The notes beneath the pieces are model-generated. The model made no database searches and was not told the DNA's origin. It saw only the letters and a list, made by a program, of their open reading frames with translations. Positions 1 through 5,424 of a stretch of 5,424 nt of DNA are shown here, one piece after another. Source of the stretch: Rubrivivax sp. (lineage in GTDB: Bacteria > Pseudomonadota > Gammaproteobacteria > Burkholderiales > Burkholderiaceae_C); the NCBI GenBank assembly GCA_027484885.1, contig JAIXSD010000694.1, forward strand, positions 1-5,424, in the 5' to 3' direction. Position numbers and translations under genes: made by a program. Each line of letters opens with the position of its first letter. Position 1 is the first letter of the stretch.

Positions 1-2859
1 CAGCTCGGTCAGCTCCTCGATGATGAAGGCGCCTTGGCTGGGGTTTTCGTTCTTGGCCAGGCCCCACTCGCGGTTGATGATCAGCTGGATGGCCATGGCG
101 CGGCGCACCGACTCTTCGGTCGGCGTGGTGATGGCCTCGTCAAACGCATTGGTGTGCAGGCTGTTGCAGTTGTCGTAGATCGCGATCAGGGCCTGCAGTG
201 TGGTGCGGATGTCGTTGAACTGGATCTCCTGCGCGTGCAGGCTGCGGCCGGAAGTCTGGATGTGGTACTTCAGCTTCTGGCTGCGTTCGTTGGCGCCGTA
301 TTTGTCGCGCATGGCCACGGCCCAGATGCGGCGGGCGACGCGGCCGAGCACGGTGTACTCGGGGTCCATGCCGTTGCTGAAGAAGAAGCTCAGGTTGGGC
401 GCGAAGTCATCGATATGCATGCCGCGCGCCAGATAGGCCTCTACAAAGGTGAAGCCGTTGGAGAGCGTCAGCGCCAGCTGGCTGATCGGATTGGCGCCGG
501 CCTCGGCGATGTGATAACCGCTGATCGAGACGGAGTAGAAATTGCGCACATTGTGGTGCACGAAATATTCGGCGATGTCGCCCATCACCTTGAGCGAGAA
601 CTCGGTCGAGAAGATGCAGGTGTTCTGGCCCTGGTCTTCCTTCAGGATGTCGGCCTGCACCGTGCCGCGCACATTGGCCAGCACCCAGTCCTTGATCTTG
701 GCGGCTTCGTCGGCCGTGGGTTCGCGGCCGTTGTCGGCGCGGAACTTGGCCAGGTTCTGGTCGACGGCCGTGTTCATGAACATGGCCAGGATGCTGGGCG
801 CCGGGCCGTTGATGGTCATGGACACCGAGGTCGTCGGGCTGCAGAGGTCGAAGCCGTCGTACAGCACCTTCATATCGTCCAGCGTGGCAATCGAAACGCC
901 GGAGTTGCCGACCTTGCCGTAGATGTCCGGGCGCGGGGCTGGGTCAGCGCCGTAGAGCGTGACCGAGTCGAACGCAGTGGACAGGCGCTTGGCCGGCATG
1001 CCCTCGGACACCAGCTTGAAGCGGCGATTCGTGCGGAAGGCATCGCCCTCGCCAGCGAACATGCGGGTCGGATCCTCGCCTTCGCGCTTGAAGGCGAACA
1101 CACCGGCGGTGTAGGGGAAGCTGCCCGGCACGTTTTCCAGCAGCAGCCACTTGAGCAGCTCGCCATGGCACTCGTAGTGCGGCAGCACGACCTTGCGGAT
1201 CTTGGTGCCCGAGAGGCTGGTGTGGACCAGGTTGGTGCGGATCTCCTTGTCGCGGATCTTCACCACGTACTCGTCGCCGGCGTAGGCCTTTTGCATATCG
1301 GGCCATTGCTTGAGCAGCTGGCGGGCGCCGCCTTCCATCTGCGCTTCGCGGGCCTCGGCCAGTTCGGCCAGGGCGGTGCGGGCGCCGTTCTTGTCGGGGT
1401 TGGCTTCCAGCAGCATGCGCGAGCTGCCCCAGAGCTGCTGGATCTCACGGGCCAGGGTGGCCTGCTGGCGGGCGCGCTTCTTGTAGCCGCGCACCGTGTC
1501 GGCAATCTCGGCCAGATAACGCACACGCGCAGCGGGCACCACCGGGGTCTGGTGGGTGCTGTGACGTGTGTTGACGAGCGGCAGGCGGCCCTCCTGCAGC
1601 TGCAGGCCGAGCTCGGCCAGGCGCGGCTTCATGGCCTGGTAGAGCGCGGTGACGCCGTCGTCATTGAAGCGGCTGGCCATGGTGCCGAAGACCGGCATCT
1701 GCTCGGGCGAGGTGGTCCAGGCTTCCTTGTTGCGCTGCACTTGCTTGGCGACATCGCGGATCGCGTCCAGCGCGCCCTTGCGGTCGAATTTGTTGATGGC
1801 CACGAACTCGGCGAAGTCCAGCATGTCGATCTTCTCGAGCTGGCTGGCGGCGCCGAATTCCGGCGTCATCACATACATGGGCACGTCCACATGCGGCACG
1901 ATGGCCGCGTCGCCCTGGCCGATGCCCGAGGTCTCGACCACGATCAGGTCGAAGCCGGCCACCTTGGCGGCGGCAATCGCGTCGGGCAGGGCCGGGGAGA
2001 TTTCGCTGCCGAAGTCGCGGGTGGCGAGGCTGCGCATGAAGACGCGCTGGCCTTGGCTCCAGGGTCCGATGGCGTTCATCCGGATGCGGTCGCCCAGCAG
2101 GGCGCCACCGCTCTTGCGGCGCGAGGGGTCGATGGAGATGACGGCCACGCGCAGGCGGTCGTTTTGGTCCAGGCGCAGGCGGCGGATCAGCTCGTCGGTC
2201 AGGCTGCTCTTGCCGGCGCCGCCGGTGCCGGTGATGCCCAGCACGGGCACCTGGATGCTCTTGGCGGCGGCTTGCAACTCGGCCACCAGCTTCGCATCGG
2301 CTTTGTCGTTTTCGAGGGCGGTGATCAGCTGGGCCAGGGCGCGCCAGGCGGCCTCGGTGTGGCCTTGCAGGCTGCTCAGGGCTTTGGGGGCGTAGACGCT
2401 GAAGTCCTGGTCGGCCTTCATCACCATCTCGCCGATCATGCCTTGCAGGCCCATGCGCTGGCCGTCCTCGGGGCTGAAGATGCGCACGCCGTGGGCGGCC
2501 AGGTCGCGGATCTCGGCCGGCACGATCACGCCGCCGCCGCCACCGAAGACCTGGATGTGTTCGCCGCCGCGTTGCTTCAGCAGCTCGACCATGTATTTGA
2601 AGTACTCGACATGGCCGCCCTGGTAGGAGCTGATGGCGATGCCTTGCGCGTCCTCTTGCAAGGCCGCGGTGACCACCTCGTCGACCGAGCGGTTGTGGCC
2701 CAGGTGGATCACCTCGGCGCCCATGCCTTGCAGGATGCGACGCATGATGTTGATGGCCGCATCGTGGCCGTCGAAGAGGCTGGCAGCCGTCACGAAGCGC
2801 ACCTTGTTCGTCGGGCGGTAATTGGCCAGGGCTTTGTTTTCGGCGGACAAATCGGTCAT
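1..2859 (-). CDS. icmF: Fused isobutyryl-CoA mutase IcmF (C-terminus beyond window edge)
   Basis: Adenosylcobalamin-dependent mutase that interconverts isobutyryl-CoA and n-butyryl-CoA in the cytoplasm, with its G-protein chaperone fused into the same chain. From the ATG at 2859 the frame is open for 953 residues to the left edge; family members are about 1,090 residues, so roughly 140 are missing. Domains in order: B12-binding (about 18-150; FDGHDA at 29-34 with the probable cobalt ligand His32, SSYQGG 77-82, Gly-rich 106-110); MeaB-like GTPase (about 205-410; P-loop GTGGAGKSS 211-219, [10 protein letters not shown] 244-253, ETSGIGQGD 309-317, NKFD 356-359); helical linker (about 410-570); mutase barrel from about 575 (FPYTAG 581-586, RMFAGEG 599-605, SGYH 780-783). 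Phe601 and Gln745 occupy the positions that are Tyr and Arg in methylmalonyl-CoA mutase, which favours the isobutyryl type. An AGGAG lies 7 nt before the start. No frameshift or missing motif was seen. Confidence 0.96.
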   Translation of the reverse strand, partial: MTDLSAENKALANYRPTNKVRFVTAASLFDGHDAAINIMRRILQGMGAEVIHLGHNRSVDEVVTAALQEDAQGIAISSYQGGHVEYFKYMVELLKQRGGEHIQVFGGGGGVIVPAEIRDLAAHGVRIFSPEDGQRMGLQGMIGEMVMKADQDFSVYAPKALSSLQGHTEAAWRALAQLITALENDKADAKLVAELQAAAKSIQVPVLGITGTGGAGKSSLTDELIRRLRLDQNDRLRVAVISIDPSRRKSGGALLGDRIRMNAIGPWSQGQRVFMRSLATRDFGSEISPALPDAIAAAKVAGFDLIVVETSGIGQGDAAIVPHVDVPMYVMTPEFGAASQLEKIDMLDFAEFVAINKFDRKGALDAIRDVAKQVQRNKEAWTTSPEQMPVFGTMASRFNDDGVTALYQAMKPRLAELGLQLQEGRLPLVNTRHSTHQTPVVPAARVRYLAEIADTVRGYKKRARQQATLAREIQQLWGSSRMLLEANPDKNGARTALAELAEAREAQMEGGARQLLKQWPDMQKAYAGDEYVVKIRDKEIRTNLVHTSLSGTKIRKVVLPHYECHGELLKWLLLENVPGSFPYTAGVFAFKREGEDPTRMFAGEGDAFRTNRRFKLVSEGMPAKRLSTAFDSVTLYGADPAPRPDIYGKVGNSGVSIATLDDMKVLYDGFDLCSPTTSVSMTINGPAPSILAMFMNTAVDQNLAKFRADNGREPTADEAAKIKDWVLANVRGTVQADILKEDQGQNTCIFSTEFSLKVMGDIAEYFVHHNVRNFYSVSISGYHIAEAGANPISQLALTLSNGFTFVEAYLARGMHIDDFAPNLSFFFSNGMDPEYTVLGRVARRIWAVAMRDKYGANERSQKLKYHIQTSGRSLHAQEIQFNDIRTTLQALIAIYDNCNSLHTNAFDEAITTPTEESVRRAMAIQLIINREWGLAKNENPSQGAFIIEELTEL

Positions 2860-2866
2860 GGCGAGT

Positions 2867-2871
2867 CTCCT
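2867..2871 (-). promoter_or_regulatory. Ribosome-binding site of icmF
   Basis: Read on the minus strand this is AGGAG, 7 nt from the ATG at 2859. It is the strongest Shine-Dalgarno match in the window and fixes the start of the mutase, whose N-terminus ([16 protein letters not shown]) then leads directly into the B12-binding domain. Confidence 0.8.
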
Positions 2872-2919
2872 GCGGGCGATGCGGTGGCGAAGCCCGGTTC
2901 TATCAGCAAAGGTGGGCGG

Positions 2920-2949
2920 ATTCTAGGTGTTGATTGACGTTTACGTAAA
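2920..2949 (-). promoter_or_regulatory. Candidate sigma-70-type promoter of icmF
   Basis: On the minus strand, TTTACG (2949 to 2944) and TAGAAT (2925 to 2920) are separated by 18 nt. They match the -35 consensus at 4 of 6 positions and the -10 consensus at 5 of 6. Transcription would start near 2912, leaving a leader of about 50 nt that includes the AGGAG. The -35 element lies inside the 20-bp palindrome at 2935-2954, which supports this being a controlled promoter. It is a prediction from consensus matching only. Confidence 0.5.
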
Positions 2950-2954
2950 CGTCA
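2935..2954. promoter_or_regulatory. Perfect 20-bp palindrome, probable operator for icmF
   Basis: TGACGTTTACGTAAACGTCA is identical to its own reverse complement, with the axis between 2944 and 2945. It is AT-richer than its surroundings and overlaps the predicted -35 of icmF, about 75 bp before the start codon. A long gapless palindrome at this place is typical of a dimeric regulator site. From memory it resembles the ACGT-rich dyads described for LiuR-type (MerR family) or TetR-family regulators of branched-chain amino acid and fatty acid breakdown, which would suit an isobutyryl-CoA enzyme. The regulator itself is not in the window, so its identity is inference. Overlap with -35 suits a repressor better than a classical MerR activator, whose site lies between -35 and -10. 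Confidence 0.7.
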
Positions 2955-3035
2955 TCGGCGGCGAAGGCTGGGTTCGTGCCTGCGCCTGCAGCAGGGCGCG
3001 GCGCCCATGCGGATGGCGCACGGGCCGGGTGGCAC

Positions 3036-3065
3036 AAGCTGCGATGATGCGGCAGCTTTTTGTTT
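3036..3065 (+). terminator. Terminator-like hairpin with T-run upstream of the FKBP gene
   Basis: AAGCTGC (3036-3042) pairs perfectly with GCAGCTT (3052-3058) around a 9-nt loop, and is followed by TTTTTGTTTC (3057-3066). This is the layout of an intrinsic terminator on the plus strand. The stem is short (7 bp, 4 of them G-C), so its strength is uncertain. No plus-strand gene lies upstream in the window. It could stop antisense transcription out of icmF, or act as a leader attenuator if the isomerase promoter lies further upstream. It could also be fortuitous. Confidence 0.4.
3040..3048 (+). promoter_or_regulatory. Weak extended -10 candidate for the FKBP gene
   Basis: TGCGATGAT has the TGn extension and a GATGAT hexamer matching TATAAT at 4 of 6 positions. 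No recognisable -35 lies 16-19 nt upstream. If used, transcription would start near 3055, 45 nt before the start codon. The element sits within the hairpin at 3036-3058, so in that case the hairpin would not be transcribed whole from this promoter. Confidence 0.22.
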
Positions 3066-3099
3066 CAACCCTTCTTTTGCAAGTGAGAGCGCGCTGACC

Positions 3100-3675
3100 A
3101 TGAGTTCCAAGTTCCAACGTTTGTCTCTTTCGACCGCCCTGACCCTGAGCCTCGGCCTGATCTGGCTGCCGACTCAAGCGGCTGAAGAAGCGGCCAAGCC
3201 CGCCGTCAAGAAGGTCGTCAAGAAGACGGCTGACAGCAAGAAGGCTGCGGCCGCGGCAACGGCAGCGACCGCCACCGCCGGCGTCGCTGCGGCTGCGTCG
3301 GCCAGTGCTGCGGCCTCGGCCGCCACACCGGCTCCGGTGACCACCGCTTCGGGTTTGCGTTACGAAGAGCTGCGCACCGGCACCGGCGCCCACCCGACCG
3401 CGGCTGACAAGGTCCGGGTTCACTATGTCGGCACCTTCCTCGACGGCCGTGAGTTCGACAGCTCGGTCAAGCGCGGCACGCCGGCCGAGTTCCCGCTGGG
3501 CCGCGTGATCAAGTGCTGGACCGAAGGCGTGCAGCTGATGAAGGTCGGTGGCAAGGCCCGCCTGCACTGCCCCTCGGCCCTGGCCTACGGTGAGCGTGGT
3601 GCTGGTGGCGGCGTGATCCCGCCGAACAGCGATCTGCAGTTCGAGGTGGAACTGCTGGACATCGTCGCGCCCTGA
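3100..3675 (+). CDS. Secreted FKBP-type peptidyl-prolyl cis-trans isomerase
   Basis: Isomerase that catalyses cis-trans rotation of X-Pro bonds, probably in the periplasm; 191 residues. A signal peptide is visible: basic start (SSKFQR), hydrophobic core at about 8-23, and a likely cut after TQA (25-27). Next is a low-complexity linker (about 28-80), first Lys-rich then almost all Ala/Ser/Thr. A single FKBP domain fills 83-189. Active-site residues of human FKBP12 are matched by Tyr109, Phe119, Asp120, Phe131, Val136, Ile137, Trp140, Tyr163 and Phe181; LAYGERG (161-167) and IPPNSDL (173-179) are family hallmarks. The start at 3100 was chosen over an in-frame ATG at 3007 because it puts the signal peptide at the N-terminus. 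GAGAG at 3085-3089 is a weak ribosome-binding site. There is no helical dimerisation domain as in FkpA or Mip, so no specific gene name is given. The natural substrate is unknown. Confidence 0.93.
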   Translation: MSSKFQRLSLSTALTLSLGLIWLPTQAAEEAAKPAVKKVVKKTADSKKAAAAATAATATAGVAAAASASAAASAATPAPVTTASGLRYEELRTGTGAHPTAADKVRVHYVGTFLDGREFDSSVKRGTPAEFPLGRVIKCWTEGVQLMKVGGKARLHCPSALAYGERGAGGGVIPPNSDLQFEVELLDIVAP

Positions 3676-3812
3676 TCCCGGCGAGCGCCGGCCCTCCGTC
3701 ACCCGGTTTGCCCCGGCAGCCGAGGGGCTCAAGTGCTGTTAGGCTGCGGCTTGCAACACCTGACCCTCCCGGCGCCCTTCGTGCCGCGACCACGCCCCCA
3801 ACCTTCATCGCC

Positions 3813-4592
3813 ATGAGTTTTCTCGCCATCGACATTGGCAACACGCGCCTGAAATGGGCGCTCTACGCCTCGCCCCAACCGGGCGCGGTGCTGCTGGCGC
3901 ATGGGGCGGTGTTCCTGGAGAACATCGACCAACTGGCCGACAGCGACTGGCGCGGCCTGCCCGCCCCGCACAGCGTGCTGGGCTGCAATGTGGCTGGCGA
4001 TGCAGTGCGCCGCCGGGTGGAAGAACAGCTGGAACTCTGGGACATCGAGCCGCGCTGGGTGGTCAGCAGCGCCCAAGCGGGCGGCGTGACAAATGGCTAT
4101 GACCACCCGGGCCGGCTCGGAACCGACCGCTTTGTTGCGTTGATCGGCGCCCGCGCCCATGTGCTGGCCCGCGCCACGGCCGAGCGGCCCGCGCAGGCCG
4201 CGCTGGTGGTGATGATTGGCACGGCAGTCACCGTCGATGCACTCGACGCCACCGGCCGCTTCCTCGGCGGCCTGATCATGCCGGGCCACGGCATCATGCT
4301 GCGCGCGCTGGAAGGCGGCACGGCCGGCCTGCGCGTGCCCACCGGCGAGGTGCGTGAGTTCCCGACCAACACCTCGGATGCGCTGACCAGTGGCGGCACT
4401 TACGCCATCACCGGCGCCATCGAACGCATGCACCGCCATCTGTGCCAGCGCGAGGGCGCCATGCCTCTGACCTTGATGACGGGCGGCGCCGGCTGGAAGG
4501 TCTCACCGACTCTGGACATCGAGCATGAGCTGGTCGATTCGCTGATCTTCGATGGCATGCTGGCGCTGCAGTCGCACCGCCTGGCGCTCTGA
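3813..4592 (+). CDS. coaX: Type III pantothenate kinase
   Basis: Phosphorylates pantothenate with ATP to 4'-phosphopantothenate, the first committed step of CoA biosynthesis; cytoplasmic, 259 residues, the normal family length. It belongs to the ASKHA fold. Visible motifs in order: phosphate loop DIGNTRLKW (7-15); pantothenate-binding and catalytic segment [11 protein letters not shown] (96-106), with Asp105 as the expected general base; second phosphate motif GTAVTVD (136-142); GGLIMPG (152-158) and the TGGAG turn (223-227). Type III enzymes are known to need a monovalent cation and to resist CoA feedback, unlike CoaA. The ATG at 3813 was chosen because it places the phosphate loop at residue 7, as usual; the 35-codon upstream extension looks non-coding. 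No Shine-Dalgarno precedes it (CAACCTTCATCGCC). In many betaproteobacteria coaX follows birA (recalled); here a 137-nt gap separates it from the FKBP gene, and co-transcription with that gene is possible. Confidence 0.96.
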   Translation: MSFLAIDIGNTRLKWALYASPQPGAVLLAHGAVFLENIDQLADSDWRGLPAPHSVLGCNVAGDAVRRRVEEQLELWDIEPRWVVSSAQAGGVTNGYDHPGRLGTDRFVALIGARAHVLARATAERPAQAALVVMIGTAVTVDALDATGRFLGGLIMPGHGIMLRALEGGTAGLRVPTGEVREFPTNTSDALTSGGTYAITGAIERMHRHLCQREGAMPLTLMTGGAGWKVSPTLDIEHELVDSLIFDGMLALQSHRLAL

Positions 4593-4597
4593 TTTTC

Positions 4598-5407
4598 TCA
4601 GTCAGCGTCCTGGCCGTTGCGCTCCGGGCGCTGCTGACGCAACTCGTCCTTGAGCTGGGCCAGTTCTTCGTGCACGCTGCGCAGCTGGCTGTGCAGATCG
4701 CGCAGGATGTCCTGCTCCATGCGGCGCTCCGAGGTTTCCACCCACATGGCCGCGATCGCCGCGGTCACCAGGGACAACACGGCATAACCGAGCAGCACGA
4801 CGAACACCGAGAAGATCTTCGACGCGGCCGTGGTCGGCACGATGTCGCCAAAGCCCACGGTGGCTGCCGTGGTGAAGGCCAGCCAGAGGCCATCGCCCAG
4901 GGTGTTGGCGCGCGGCTCCAGGGCCCAGAAGCCCAGGCCGCACATGCCCAGCACCAGCAGGGAGAGCAGCAGCAAATAACCCAGGCCGCCGCGCGTGACC
5001 CAGCTCTTGACCGCCCAGACCATGCGCAGCAGGGTGAGCATGGCAATCGCCAGGCGGATGGCCAGGGAGACCTGGGATTCCAGGCTGGGCGGCATCAGCG
5101 CCGCCACCGGCAGCAGGGCGACCAGCATCAGGTCCAGCAGATTGCTGCGCAGGTACTGGCGCGGGTGGCTGCACTGCCGCGCCACCCGCCAGAGCGAGAT
5201 CGCCACCAGGGCCGCAGCCGCCAGATAGATGGCCACCGCCAGAGGCGTGGGCAGGGACTCCAGCAGCTCGATGTAGAAGGCCGGAATCGTGCACAGCAGC
5301 GCCAACAGCACCGGCCAGCGCCAGAACTTCTCGGCGCGCACGGCTGCGGCATTGAGGGCGCTGGGGCGGCTCAGGCCCCAGCTGCGGGTGGGCAGGCGGT
5401 GTGGCAT
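4598..5407 (-). CDS. Six-helix potassium-channel-like membrane protein
   Basis: Probable inner-membrane tetrameric cation channel subunit, 269 residues. Hydrophobic helices fall at about 31-50, 55-75, 88-106, 112-134, 142-161 and 196-222. Between the last two are a pore helix (about 171-182) and the filter TATVGFGD (181-188), which marks a K+ channel pore with Phe in place of the common Tyr. The helix corresponding to the S4 voltage sensor has few charges (Arg118, Arg128, Lys134), so strong voltage gating is doubtful. The tail from 225 is highly charged with leucine spacing (ILRDLHSQL, VHEELAQLKDEL) and probably forms a short coiled coil; there is no TrkA-N/RCK or cyclic-nucleotide domain. 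The start at 5407 lacks a clear ribosome-binding site in the 17 nt visible; GTG at residue 23 is an alternative. The gene converges on coaX with a 5-nt gap. Ion selectivity and physiological role are inferred from the filter alone. Confidence 0.88.
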   Translation of the reverse strand: MPHRLPTRSWGLSRPSALNAAAVRAEKFWRWPVLLALLCTIPAFYIELLESLPTPLAVAIYLAAAALVAISLWRVARQCSHPRQYLRSNLLDLMLVALLPVAALMPPSLESQVSLAIRLAIAMLTLLRMVWAVKSWVTRGGLGYLLLLSLLVLGMCGLGFWALEPRANTLGDGLWLAFTTAATVGFGDIVPTTAASKIFSVFVVLLGYAVLSLVTAAIAAMWVETSERRMEQDILRDLHSQLRSVHEELAQLKDELRQQRPERNGQDAD

Positions 5408-5424
5408 GGCGCCAGCTTAAGCGC

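Noticed and set aside
2994..3006. GGGCGC-G-GCGCCC inverted repeat
   Set aside because: A one-base spacer and pure GC content in GC-rich DNA; no promoter or gene boundary is tied to it.
3007..3099. In-frame N-terminal extension of the isomerase from ATG 3007
   Set aside because: It would bury the signal peptide behind 31 unrelated residues and run through the hairpin and T-run; the ATG at 3100 gives a standard signal peptide.
3678..3691. CCGGC-GAGC-GCCGG hairpin just after the isomerase stop codon, considered as a terminator
   Set aside because: Only 5 bp of stem and no T-run follow it; such GC-rich inverted repeats are common by chance here.
2941..3732. 263-codon minus-strand open frame opposite the isomerase gene
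   Set aside because: It lies antisense to a well-defined FKBP protein, its translation is Arg/Gly-rich low complexity, and no domain is recognisable.
3708..3812. In-frame N-terminal extension of coaX
   Set aside because: CoaX proteins begin a few residues before the DxGN motif; the extension has no family similarity that I can see.
3729..4439. 236-codon minus-strand open frame opposite coaX
   Set aside because: The plus-strand frame contains all type III pantothenate kinase motifs; this is a high-GC shadow rich in Ala, Gly, His and Arg.
4602..5294. 230-codon minus-strand frame within the channel gene
   Set aside because: Same-strand shadow of the channel gene in another frame; its product is Gly/Ala/His/Arg-rich with no membrane pattern.
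5415..5422. GCTTAAGC palindrome upstream of the channel start
   Set aside because: Eight bases are too short to be significant, and the promoter region lies outside the window.

Overview
The window looks like a GC-rich (by eye about two-thirds G+C) betaproteobacterial chromosome, most likely Burkholderiales. That placement is inferred from codon use, the style of the four proteins and remembered relatives; no marker gene proves it. The DNA is densely coding, with no sign of mobile elements, CRISPR arrays, tRNA or rRNA.

Layout. Positions 1-2859 (minus strand) hold the first 953 codons of icmF, the fused adenosylcobalamin-dependent isobutyryl-CoA mutase. Its C-terminus runs off the left edge. 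Because the gene has no stop inside the window, the most conspicuous open frame there is a long antisense shadow on the plus strand, which should not be annotated. A 240-bp divergent intergenic region (2860-3099) follows. It carries a ribosome-binding site and a plausible promoter for icmF, a perfect 20-bp palindrome overlapping that promoter, and a terminator-like hairpin with a T-run just before the next gene. On the plus strand come a secreted FKBP-type peptidyl-prolyl isomerase (3100-3675) and coaX, a type III pantothenate kinase (3813-4592). Converging on coaX with a 5-nt gap is a minus-strand gene (4598-5407) for a potassium-channel-like protein with a TVGFGD filter.

How it fits together. 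IcmF interconverts isobutyryl-CoA and n-butyryl-CoA, so it belongs to branched-chain acyl-CoA metabolism. The palindrome at its promoter is reminiscent of operators of branched-chain amino acid or fatty acid catabolism regulators. CoaX catalyses the first step of CoA biosynthesis, a loose CoA theme with icmF, but the genes are divergent and probably not co-regulated. The isomerase and the channel look like independent housekeeping or envelope genes. I see no new multi-gene system. The most interesting points are the icmF operator/promoter arrangement and the hairpin in front of the isomerase gene.
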